A stretch of DNA of 17,704 nt from Candidatus Nanohalarchaeota archaeon (GTDB taxonomy: Archaea > EX4484-52 > B79-G9): contig JAUVEK010000011.1 in assembly GCA_030594795.1 (NCBI GenBank), forward strand, positions 1 to 17,704. The letters are read 5' to 3'. The translations under genes were made by a program, and so were the position numbers. The notes beneath the pieces are model-generated. The model worked only from the letters and a program-made list of their open reading frames with translations. It had not been told where the DNA came from and ran no database searches. Within the stretch, counting starts at the first letter, position 1. Every line of letters begins with the position of its first letter. This document shows positions 1 through 7,800 of this stretch, one piece after another.

Positions 1-2243
1 AAGTGTGTTGAGAAGTCAACCTTTGTGTCTGAAATTATGGCGGTGATGTTTATTGTATGGTCTCCTTCTGTTTCTGTCGGGTAGTTGGCACTATAAAGTC
101 CGCATTCGGATCCTTGTGTGACTGTTCTGTCCACAGTAGAATAGGTTGCTTTTTGATTGTCGGGGTTTGTAACTGTTAAGGATATGTCTGCGCTGCAGAC
201 GGGGTGTCCCTCTTTGTCTAAGACAACTATGATGAATCCGGCTGTCTCTCCAGGTTTGTAGATGCTTTTTTTGGTGTTCAGGGAGACCAGGCCCCAGGGG
301 AATTCCTTCTCCTCTGTGTAGGTTTTATTATCTTTTGTCAGCATTACTTTTAGTTTGTAGATTCCTGCCTGCAATGACCTCTTTTTGGGCAGCTTGATGG
401 AGAATTTTCCTTCCCTCAGTTTTTCTATTTCCGGTTTGATGCCTGTTAATTTTCCATTATGATAGACAAATGTGCTGATTGATTCTTTTTCTGTTATGAG
501 TGTTTTTAATGCTTTTTCTGGTTTGCTGTGAGTGGATATAGCTGATTTTTTGCCTGATTCTGCAGATTCTTCTTCTGTTATGTAGCTGAGTTCAAATTCA
601 GGGTTTTCGTTTAAGCTGAAGTGCTTTTTGTAGGACTGAATGTTGAGGATTGTGAGGTCTATCTCTATCTCGAATTCCTGCTCGGAGGTGTGGGGGGTGA
701 GCCATGATATTTTGTCTATCTTTGCGTTGTTGTTCGTGTCTATGTATTGGACATTGTATAGGGGGCTGTTTGTGATTTCTACTTTGGTGTTGTTGATTAT
801 GTGATATAGTTTTATTTTGGCTTTTTCTGTTTCATTGATATAAATATGGGTTAAGATGTTCATGTAATGGATGTTATCTGTGGATGTTACTTTGATGCGC
901 TTTGTCCATTTTGCTTCAGATATGACTGGTCTGTCTTGTGACAACTCGGGGGCAGGTGTGTAGTATTTTATTTTGTAGTGGCTTTCTTGTTCGGCATTTA
1001 GCTTGTCATTTATGGTGAAGTGTTTGAATAATTTTTGTGAATGTGTTGAGATACCACTGACTTTTTTTGTGTTAATTGTTAACTGCGCATCTTCACCTTT
1101 CTTTGTTGCAACTATATTGTCTGCGATGGTTGGAGTTTCAAATTCTATGTTTATATCGACGGGCCGATTGTTGTTGTTTTTTGCGCGGATTATTTTTGTC
1201 CATTCAACGGGTTTGCCTATCTCGGCTGCGCCCTGTGTTTCGCTTAGTATTTCTATTTCTGTCTCATTCAGAAGCGGCTTTTCCGGGATTTTTCCATAGT
1301 AGATGTAGTATGTCCTGGTTTCTTTTTTTTGCGGCATGATGGATAGGAGCTGCCCTGTTATTGAGTTTATGGGAGATGATTTATTTTCCAGGGTTTCTTT
1401 TGGTTCGGCAGGAGGGGTCGTTTCAGCAGCAGAGTCGTTGGATGCAGGTGGTGATGCAGGTTCTTTATCTTCCGGTTCTGCGGTGAGGGATTCGTTTTTA
1501 GGTTCTTCTCTAGTTTCGTTGGAGCTTTCTTCGTCTGGTTCTTCAGTTAATTCTGTTGATTCATTGTATGGATTGTCGCCTGTCTGATTTTGCTGCTGCC
1601 CGTCAGGGGTGGATGTTTCGTTTCCAATAGTCGAGTTGTCTAATTGCTCCGGGGGTTCTGTTGGAGCAGTGTCATTTATCCGGATATTGCCGAGGATTGT
1701 TTCATTAGTGCCATTTATTTGTGGAAGGGATATATTGGCTGTCTGATTTGCCTGGTTTTGTTCTGTGGGCGGCTGCGGGATGGTGATGTTTTGGGTGTAA
1801 TTAGCATCTCCTGTAAGGTTGGTATGTGTTTCGTTTGTCTGGTTTATATACGGCAATGTCTGGTTAATTATTAACGAAGCGTTTTCCTGTGTGATGTTGG
1901 CTGTATAGTTAAGTGTCTGGTTCAATCCTGTCTCGTTTGTTGTGATATTTTCTGCAATAGTGTCATTTTCCGGCTGGATGAAGTTTTTGAAGAGAACTGC
2001 GGCGGATTTGCAGGTGCCGTTTTCATAGGTCTCGTTGTAGGTTACGAAGTCTACTGGCTCGTTTTCAGATATGACCAGTATCCCGTCTTTGCACCTTTCC
2101 GGGCGGTGTTTGCTGAACCGGATGAATACACTGGCGTTTGGCTGCGTGGCGTTTACTTCGATTGTTTTCATGTTTTCGAAGCTGTCGGATCCGTAGGTGA
2201 CGTATCCGGTGTAATTTCTGATGTGAATCATAAGGAAGAACAT
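1..2243 (-). CDS. Membrane-anchored surface protein with sequon-rich stalk and Ig-like/MG2-like domains (partial, C terminus off the edge)
   Basis: I translated this frame by hand: it is open from position 2324 to the left edge without a stop, so the C terminus lies outside the window. Next to the first ATG (2243) is a hydrophobic segment reading AWILIALAMFFLMI, preceded by Lys/Arg, which suits an N-terminal signal anchor. Then come about 100 residues of a small Cys-containing domain, a low-complexity stalk of roughly 200 residues rich in Asn, Thr, Gln, Pro and Glu with many N-x-S/T sequons, and beta-rich domains that include a WLTPHTS-type strand. Near the edge the sequence SIYKPGETAGF is followed by DKEGHPV and NPDNQKATY, which resembles an alpha-2-macroglobulin MG2-type domain. 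The anchor starts upstream of the ATG, so the annotated start is a lower bound; TTG at 2249 and non-standard ATA/ATT codons further up are alternatives. No enzymatic motif is visible. The likely site is the outer cell surface. The gene family is not recognised. Confidence 0.8.
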   Translation of the reverse strand, partial: MFFLMIHIRNYTGYVTYGSDSFENMKTIEVNATQPNASVFIRFSKHRPERCKDGILVISENEPVDFVTYNETYENGTCKSAAVLFKNFIQPENDTIAENITTNETGLNQTLNYTANITQENASLIINQTLPYINQTNETHTNLTGDANYTQNITIPQPPTEQNQANQTANISLPQINGTNETILGNIRINDTAPTEPPEQLDNSTIGNETSTPDGQQQNQTGDNPYNESTELTEEPDEESSNETREEPKNESLTAEPEDKEPASPPASNDSAAETTPPAEPKETLENKSSPINSITGQLLSIMPQKKETRTYYIYYGKIPEKPLLNETEIEILSETQGAAEIGKPVEWTKIIRAKNNNNRPVDINIEFETPTIADNIVATKKGEDAQLTINTKKVSGISTHSQKLFKHFTINDKLNAEQESHYKIKYYTPAPELSQDRPVISEAKWTKRIKVTSTDNIHYMNILTHIYINETEKAKIKLYHIINNTKVEITNSPLYNVQYIDTNNNAKIDKISWLTPHTSEQEFEIEIDLTILNIQSYKKHFSLNENPEFELSYITEEESAESGKKSAISTHSKPEKALKTLITEKESISTFVYHNGKLTGIKPEIEKLREGKFSIKLPKKRSLQAGIYKLKVMLTKDNKTYTEEKEFPWGLVSLNTKKSIYKPGETAGFIIVVLDKEGHPVCSADISLTVTNPDNQKATYSTVDRTVTQGSECGLYSANYPTETEGDHTINITAIISDTKVDFSTH

Positions 2244-2305
2244 AGCCAAAGCTATTAAAATCCATGCGGATTTTCTTGCTAATTTGCTTCCAGAGTAACG
2301 AAATC

Positions 2306-2313
2306 TATATATA
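2306..2313 (-). promoter_or_regulatory. Putative TATA box for the leftmost minus-strand gene
   Basis: The minus strand reads TATATATA here, inside TTTAGTATATATAGATTT. The expected transcription start would be near 2284, leaving about 40 bases before the ATG at 2243. If translation instead begins at an upstream non-ATG codon, this assignment fails. The identification rests on composition and position only. Confidence 0.35.
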
Positions 2314-2324
2314 CTAAATCGACC

Positions 2325-2670
2325 TTATATGTTTAGTAACGCCTCCGTTTTTTTCTATAGGGAAAATATGAAATTTGCGAGATTGAAGTGCTCGGTACAA
2401 GAGATTTCCATTACTGTGGGTTGGGTTTTGGGTTAGCTTTGGCTTTTCTGCAGCTATTGACTGAGACTTAGGGATATTGCGATGGCCAGTGATTTGTAAA
2501 GTGCCCTGATTTTGATTAAGGATTCTCTACACTGCCTGTATGCAACTATATCAATATAGTGGTATTAAGATATATATAGATATCCCATAGCTTGCGAGCC
2601 GGATAATAGTCTATCTGTTAATGGCATTAACTCCTGTACGAAGAAAGAGATTGAGAGGTATCACTGAACC
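2325..2670. other. Spacer between divergent transcription units, no gene seen
   Basis: About 345 bases separate the leftmost minus-strand gene from the plus-strand toxin-antitoxin block. No credible coding region or tRNA is visible. It contains a small perfect palindrome, CTATATCAATATAG, near 2547-2560, and a second A/T-rich stretch (AGATATATATAGATATC) near 2568-2584 that could serve as a promoter element on either strand. A plus-strand reading frame at 2621-2764 overlaps the promoter of the next gene and looks spurious. The heptamer AGTAACG flanks the TATA region at 2294-2300 and 2335-2341. Confidence 0.5.
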
Positions 2671-2684
2671 GAAAGATTTAAATA
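2671..2684 (+). promoter_or_regulatory. Archaeal BRE/TATA promoter of the antitoxin block
   Basis: GAAAGATTTAAATA combines a purine-rich BRE (GAAA) with a good archaeal TATA box (TTTAAATA). It predicts a transcription start near 2705, giving a leader of about 28 bases before the ATG at 2733. That leader carries a ribosome binding site, GAGGTG, at 2720-2725, seven bases before the ATG. Confidence 0.6.
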
Positions 2685-2732
2685 GATTTGTGCAATTACA
2701 TAATGTTATGCAATCGCATGAGGTGTTATTAA

Positions 2733-2879
2733 ATGGAAAGGATGACATATTCAGTGCACAGTGACTTGAAGAAAAGATTGGATGCACATCCCGATATAAA
2801 CTGGCCTGAAGTGTTTAGGGAAGGGCTAAGGAAGAAGCTGGAAACACTGGAAAAGTTGCATGCAAAAGGTGAGTTGTAA
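2733..2879 (+). CDS. Small CopG/VapB-like ribbon-helix-helix protein (48 aa)
   Basis: This reading frame of 48 residues begins at ATG 2733, seven bases after GAGGTG. The N-terminal strand (MTYSVHSDLKKRLDAH) followed by the helical stretch NWPEVFREGLRKKLETLEKL matches the pattern of small ribbon-helix-helix DNA-binding proteins and archaeal VapB-type antitoxins. The length is close to that of CopG itself. The same signature, NWxEVxRE, is found in the next gene at the same place, so the two N-terminal domains appear paralogous. This one lacks the C-terminal toxin-binding extension. It could be a free-standing repressor of the block or the remnant of an older antitoxin whose toxin was lost. Another in-frame ATG at 2742 is possible, but the ribosome binding site favours 2733. 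Confidence 0.7.
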   Translation: MERMTYSVHSDLKKRLDAHPDINWPEVFREGLRKKLETLEKLHAKGEL

Positions 2880-2884
2880 ACCCA

Positions 2885-2903
2885 AAAGAACTTCCTGTTC
2901 TTT
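2885..2903 (+). repeat. Hairpin between the two ribbon-helix-helix genes
   Basis: AAAGAAC and GTTCTTT form a perfect 7-bp stem with the loop TTCCT, six bases after the stop of the upstream gene. It could be a weak terminator or an mRNA structure that lowers readthrough into the antitoxin gene. No strong T-run follows. Confidence 0.4.
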
Positions 2904-2931
2904 GAGGCTTTTAAATTGAGGTGATTTAAAA

Positions 2932-3234
2932 ATGGCGTGCATCACTGTCCCGGTAGAAGAATCATTTAAAGAGAGAATGGCTCTGTTTCCATGGGTAAAC
3001 TGGTCAGAAGTTGGCAGGGAAGAAATGCTTAAACGTGAAATATTTGAAAGATATATCAAAACACGGAAGTTATCCAAAGAAGATGAAGAATTCTGTGAGA
3101 AAATTGACTGGCATCCTGTGGATGAACTTCCTCTGAAAGAATCGTTCATCAGGGAGCTGGAACAGGCAAAGAGTGAGCCTTCCGGTAAATCAATGACCAT
3201 TGATGAGTTTAGAAAGTGGTGCGATGAATTATGA
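2932..3234 (+). CDS. RelB/VapB-like antitoxin (100 aa)
   Basis: This is the likely antitoxin: a DNA-binding and toxin-neutralising protein that represses its own operon. The start ATG sits six bases after a textbook archaeal ribosome binding site, GAGGTGAT (2918-2925). Residues 1-45 follow the ribbon-helix-helix pattern (strand ITVPVEESFKERM, then NWSEVGREEMLKREIFERY). Residues 50-100 are acidic and helical (KEDEEF, ELPLKESFIRELEQAK, MTIDEFRKWCDEL), as expected of a C-terminal tail that wraps around a RelE-type toxin. Its stop codon overlaps the start of the toxin gene in an ATGA, so the two are translationally coupled. It may now be an orphan antitoxin, because the toxin reading frame next door is interrupted. 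The family assignment comes from pattern and context rather than from a database match. Confidence 0.75.
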   Translation: MACITVPVEESFKERMALFPWVNWSEVGREEMLKREIFERYIKTRKLSKEDEEFCEKIDWHPVDELPLKESFIRELEQAKSEPSGKSMTIDEFRKWCDEL

Positions 3235-3593
3235 ATGTTGATGCATCCAAGATTCAGAGAACACTGGGAAAGCTCAAGAGGAAAAATATTGTCTTGTTTA
3301 AGGATGCTATGAGAAAAATCTGCCAGATTGCTCTTTGTGACGAGATTTCTGTTCAGCATTTCAAGAATCTCAGGCATGACTCGAGTGAGTTCAAAAGAGT
3401 TCATGTAGGTAATTTTGTTCTCACTTTTATAGTCAAGGCACGAATAAATTGAGTCCAGTGCCTTGCCATATACATCAAGGCAAATTGGTTTTTTGTTGAA
3501 ATTTGCTCATTTATTTCATGCCTTGAGTATACTATCAAAGGCAATACCGTTATCTTCGAGAAGTTTGCCCATCACGATGAAGCTTACAAATGA
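3231..3593 (+). pseudogene. RelE-like toxin gene split by a 100-bp insertion
   Basis: RelE-family toxins are ribosome-dependent mRNA endonucleases. The visible 5' part (3231-3428) gives residues 1-66, from MNVDASKIQRTLGKLKRKN to HFKNLRHDSSEFKRVHVGNFVLTF, the usual RelE core with its KRVHVGNFVL strand. The current frame then runs into inserted DNA and stops at 3452, giving 73 residues. The missing C terminus is still present downstream: 3532-3593 reads TIKGNTVIFEKFAHHDEAYK and a stop, the typical RelE last strand and tail with the HHDxAY motif. Removing 102 bases (one insertion plus one TA copy) joins the halves in frame into 86 residues, the normal family length. The tail carries residues commonly needed for catalysis, so the truncated product is probably inactive. 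The start overlaps the antitoxin stop (ATGA). Confidence 0.82.
3430..3529. mobile_element. 100-bp MITE-like element with TIRs and TA target duplication
   Basis: The left end reads TAGTCAAGGCACGAATAAAT. The right end, read inward on the other strand, is TACTCAAGGCATGAAATAAAT; the two match over about 20 bases with two mismatches and one gap. TA lies immediately outside each end (3428-3429 and 3530-3531), consistent with duplication of a TA target. Taking out the element and one TA restores the RelE frame exactly. The element is too short to code for a transposase. TA duplication points to the IS630/Tc1-mariner superfamily as the source of the mobilising enzyme (inference from family knowledge). 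Two further copies of the heptamer CAAGGCA lie inside, at 3459-3465 (inverted) and 3476-3482. Confidence 0.8.
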
Positions 3594-3594
3594 A

Positions 3595-3617
3595 TCTTTT
3601 TTCTTTTTCTCTATTTT
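3595..3617 (+). terminator. Oligo-T terminator after the toxin gene
   Basis: Directly after the original toxin stop (TGA 3591-3593) the plus strand reads TCTTTTTTCTTTTTCTCTATTTT. Archaeal transcription ends at such T-runs without needing a hairpin. It lies between converging genes and would stop plus-strand transcription before the minus-strand gene ending at 3669. Confidence 0.6.
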
Positions 3618-3668
3618 CCTGTAAATCCTGTGTTCGGGGCAAAACATCAATCGCCAGTGTGCTGCCTG

Positions 3669-4820
3669 TCAATATATGCCTGCTTTTTTCTGGTCTGATG
3701 GTTCCTGATTGCCCTGCAAGTAATAAGGGTCTGAGCTGGCTGTGTGTGCTGAGGGACGGGATGCATGAGATGCCGGCCGGGTCCCAGGGGGTGGGGACGG
3801 GTTCGTGCTGCTTTGGCCAAGCACGGCCTGGCGCATTGCTTCTGTTTTAATGGTTTGCTCTTCCAATGGCATGCCTATGAATTTGCTGAATATCCATGCA
3901 TATGTTCCGGAGAGGTATGCAAAGAACATTATGCGCAGTAATTCAATGGTGGCGAAGAGGGTGAATACTATGAGCCATGGATAGTATGGTGAGACCTGCT
4001 TTATCATTGATTCCGGGAGAAGGGCTGAGGACATGCTGGCATTCAGTTCCTGCTCGAATTGCTCATCTATCCCGGATTTTGCCTGCGCATCAATTTGGGC
4101 CATGTTTTCTCTCAGGGCAGCAGTACACTTGTCGCGCTCTTCGTTTGTCAGATGGGACATCCCTGATTCCATTGAGTTAAGCAGGTCGTCTTCCATGTAT
4201 TCAATAAACCTGTATGTCTGCTGCTTTTGATTGTCCATAGAACCTTCTATTATTGCGGGCATTATATTGCCCATCGCCTCTCCCATGTCGGATTTTAAGC
4301 GGTCCTCAGGCGCCTCGAGACCGGTGTGAAGCAGCAGATATGCTGAGAGGAGTATGACTATGTTCAGTACAAGAAGTGATTTTCCTGTGCTGTTTCTGGT
4401 TATGTCAAATACGCTTATCTTTTTGTAGTGCTCTTTGTCCTGGTATGATGTGTAGTATGCCAGGAATGAGGAGATGATAAAACCTATTGATACCAGAAGT
4501 GAGGGTATGGATATTCCAAGACAGAAGAGTATCAGAGGGGTTACCAGCAGGGGGGCAAGAAGTATTGTATAGTCAGGCTCTTTTGCTGATAGTGAATACA
4601 GGCACAGTATGGAATAAGATAGTGGAAATAATATGATGAATAGTATCAGCGGCGCGAGGCTTATGCCTAAGCTCTCATTGGTGAACATTTTCGTGCTCAG
4701 CCCCATGGGATTGAATATATGGTCGCCTGTTATGCCTGATTGCGAGAGGATGATGAATGACAATGCAGCTACAAGTATGAATGATATTAGTGCCAGATTC
4801 CTTGTTAAGATGATGACCAC
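3669..4820 (-). CDS. Polytopic membrane protein, about six helices, with helical loop and Pro/Ser-rich tail (383 aa)
   Basis: I do not recognise the family. Hydrophobic helices are seen at about residues 8-27, 51-75, 84-102, 103-124, 149-166 and 280-314; the last is long enough for two. Between the last two groups is a hydrophilic, Met- and acid-rich helical region (about 168-275) with little sign of beta structure. The C terminus from about 335 is low-complexity, rich in Pro, Ser, His and Thr, and probably disordered. Translation starts at GTG 4820, 16 bases before the end of the upstream gene (4805), with GGA about 8 bases before it; this overlap implies translational coupling and shared expression with the secreted protein upstream. 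No transporter or enzyme motif is visible. A role as membrane partner or channel for the neighbouring surface protein is an inference from position. Confidence 0.8.
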   Translation of the reverse strand: MVIILTRNLALISFILVAALSFIILSQSGITGDHIFNPMGLSTKMFTNESLGISLAPLILFIILFPLSYSILCLYSLSAKEPDYTILLAPLLVTPLILFCLGISIPSLLVSIGFIISSFLAYYTSYQDKEHYKKISVFDITRNSTGKSLLVLNIVILLSAYLLLHTGLEAPEDRLKSDMGEAMGNIMPAIIEGSMDNQKQQTYRFIEYMEDDLLNSMESGMSHLTNEERDKCTAALRENMAQIDAQAKSGIDEQFEQELNASMSSALLPESMIKQVSPYYPWLIVFTLFATIELLRIMFFAYLSGTYAWIFSKFIGMPLEEQTIKTEAMRQAVLGQSSTNPSPPPGTRPASHASRPSAHTASSDPYYLQGNQEPSDQKKAGIY

Positions 4821-7800
4821 CTGTCTTTCCTGTGATAATTGTATTTCGGCTCCTGCTTTAGAGCGCGCTTCAGCTTTTCGAGATATTCGCCTATCTTTTG
4901 CTTTGCGGTGTTTTTTGCATTGGATAATGGGTTTGTGCTTTTTTTTTCAAATCCGTATTCTGTGGGTATCTCAGGGAGCCACATGTAGTAGAGGAGGAAT
5001 GAAACCAGTATAATTATTATTATGATTATTGCTATTATTATGTTTTGCCTTATTTTTTTGTTTTTCTTTTCTATCTCGTTCTGGATTGTGGAATCTATGC
5101 CCTGCAATTCGAGTTTTAAAATATCGGTGATTATGCTGTCTGCTTTTGCATAGTCGTTTTCTTCGATTGCAAGTTTCAAATCATCTAATAGTTCTTCTGC
5201 TCTTTTGAGTTTGCCATCCAATGGAGTTATCCTTTCGTCTTTTGAGGGCATGAGGGTGAACATATCGCGGCGAAGTTTGCGTATTTTATTTTCCAGGTCT
5301 GCGCTGATTGAGTTTATCCTTTGTTTTGATGCATCACCGGGAGTGATTCGGAGTGTGAATGATGCTGTGGTGTTTGTGCCATTGCATGATTCGAGGTATA
5401 TGGATATGTTGTAGTCTTTTATTATTGATGCGTCTGATGAGATGATGCTTATGTTGATCGGAATCTCTTTTCCTTTTTTTAATTCGGGTATCATTCCTGA
5501 GGATTGAAATTTGAGCAGCTCTACTCCTGTGTCATTGGATATCAATTCTAATGTTATGTTTTCCAGGACCGTATCCCCGGTGTTTTTTAGTGTGAAGCTG
5601 TATGTTGTGTTTTTGCCCTGCTCAAGATATATTTTTTCCTGGTAACCGGTGATATTCAGGGCTGCTGCACCAGGGGACGGGCCGGGGATGAGTGCGCCTT
5701 GCGCCTGCATTTCTGATAAATTGGTGATGGTTATGTATTTTTCTTTGTTCCAGCCGCTTATTTTGAAGCCGGCGATGGTTTTCTCTGCGCTGATTTCGAA
5801 GCGGTATTTGCCGGATCTTGTTATGTTTTTCAGGTTGCTGCAAGTGTATTCGCCTGTGGAGTTCAGGGTTGCTGTGCCTGTGTCGTTGTAGTTGTTCGGG
5901 CCTTTTATGAGGCATGTGACGGCTGCGCCTTCTGTCAGGGTGTTGTTGCCCGGGTCTTCACTATAGTCTACGCGACCTGATATGCTCATTTTTGTGCTCT
6001 GGTTTGTGTCTATGTACCCGTCTGTGTGAATGTTTACTTCGATGTCCAGCCATTCTGTGTCGATTGTTGTTGTGTTTGATACCGTCTTTGTTATGTCAAG
6101 CGGGGAGAGGCCTGTGACTGAAAGAGTGTAGTATTCCTCTTTTGTTTTTGGTATGTCTATGTAGAATTGGGCTTTGCCATCTGTGCCTGTGTTCTGGTGT
6201 GCCGTGCGCACTACGGTGCTGTCGCTGTTCTTTAATTGCGCTGTGATGTTTGCCATATGGACCGGATCTGTTCCTGTGTTGGTGCCTACCTCAATTGAGA
6301 TGTTGTCGCCTTGAGAATATATTTTGTCTGTGAAGTTTGTGAGTATATGAATTGAGTTTATGTAGTTTGTTATGTGGAATGTCCTGTTCCAGGATGCTGT
6401 GTTGTTCATGCTGTCTTTTGCTGCGAGGTACAAGGTTGCGGGGCCTACAGTTGAGCCTGTGAAGGCGTATTCTATGTCTATGTTGCCCAGACTGCCTGTG
6501 GTGTAGGGGGATGAGGAGGATATTGCGGATGAGTTTACTGTGACTGCTGCGCCCGGGATGCTGAGGTACGAGGTTAAGGTTGAGTTCACTGCGTCTCCTG
6601 CCTGGTTTTTTATGTGACCCACTATCCTGAAAGTGTCGTCCGGCAGGAAGTACCAGTCAATATCGTTGGGCTTTGCTGTGGATACGAGCGCCACGTCTGT
6701 TATCTCAAGTGATGACTGGTCGAGCTGGAGCCAGATGGTGTCGTTGTAGGCTGCGTTGCCTGCCATGTCTTCTACTGTGACATTGAGGTTTACGTTTTTG
6801 TTGCCTGTTTGCGGTACTATGAATGAGCCTTCGCATTTGCATGTCTTGTAGGTTGGGTTTTTCTGGATGTATGCCTGAGATACTTGGGTTCCTCCGAAGT
6901 AGATTGAGCATAATCTGCTTCCAAGTGAGTTCATGAAGCCTGTGTGTGTGTCGGTTACGTTTATTGAGTAGCCTACTGTGTATCCGTTTTTTGTCCATGC
7001 AAGGGGAGACGGGCTGATGATGCTTATCTCTGGTTTTGTGTTGTCGGTGCCTGCGCTCATTGAGACTGCCTGCCCGGATGTGGACTCTGAGGGGTCTGCG
7101 GTGATGTATGCCTGCATAGTGAGGGTGCCTGTGTATGCTGTGTCAGGGTCATCCGGGTAGTCGAGCCACATGAATAGTTGTTTCTGGTCGCCTGAGTCTG
7201 TGGTGGGCGCGTGGGCGGTCTCTATATCTTTGTATGTTGTGTTTAGGTAGGTTTGGCTTCCCGGTGTGTCTGCGAGGGCTGCGCCAAGGGTGTTGTTGCT
7301 GACAGGTATGGTGCTGCCACCCAAGAAATCTGTTGATTTTACTTTCCAGCTGTAGGGGGCGTTTGATGTTATTGTCAGGGGGATATATGTGAGGTCATAG
7401 CCGTCTGATGTCAGTTCTGCTGTGTGATGGTTGTTTGTGTTTTTTCTGCCGGGCTCGAATTCGACTGATGATTTTGAGACCTCAAGCTGGAGATAATAGG
7501 TGTTGTTTAGTGTGATGGTTTTGGTTTTTTCCTCTGTGCCGTTGTTTGCTCTTAAGTGTATGGTCCAGCTTGATGTGTCTGAGTAGCGGGATGATTTGGA
7601 GGGGGTGAAGACGAATTTTGATGTTGATGCTGGGGTGATGTGTGAGTTTGGCTTGTCTATTGCCCAGCTGGTCTGCGTCGGGCGGATGTCGGCAAAGAGT
7701 TCTTCGCCGGAGTTGTTTTTCCATTCGACCCATGCGCACCTGTCTGCGCTTTGCTGATTGTCGGTGTTGTAGCATGCGGATTGTGTGGTCTGGGCGCTGT

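Noticed and set aside
2065..2265. 66-codon minus-strand frame starting at ATG 2265
   Set aside because: It is out of frame with the long surface-protein frame, His/Arg/Gln-rich, and stops inside that gene; it is a shadow of the real frame.
2621..2764. 47-codon plus-strand frame beginning MALTPVRRK
   Set aside because: It runs through the BRE/TATA promoter and overlaps the ribbon-helix-helix gene in another frame, with no ribosome binding site.
2826..3404. 192-residue minus-strand reading frame across the antitoxin and toxin genes
   Set aside because: It is fully antisense to a well-supported antitoxin-toxin pair with good ribosome binding sites and the ATGA overlap, and its sequence is Ser/Leu-rich with no recognisable domain.
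5009..5041. Trinucleotide microsatellite (ATT-type) in the 1072-residue protein gene
   Set aside because: It simply encodes the Ile-rich membrane helix and needs no other explanation, although it could be prone to slippage.
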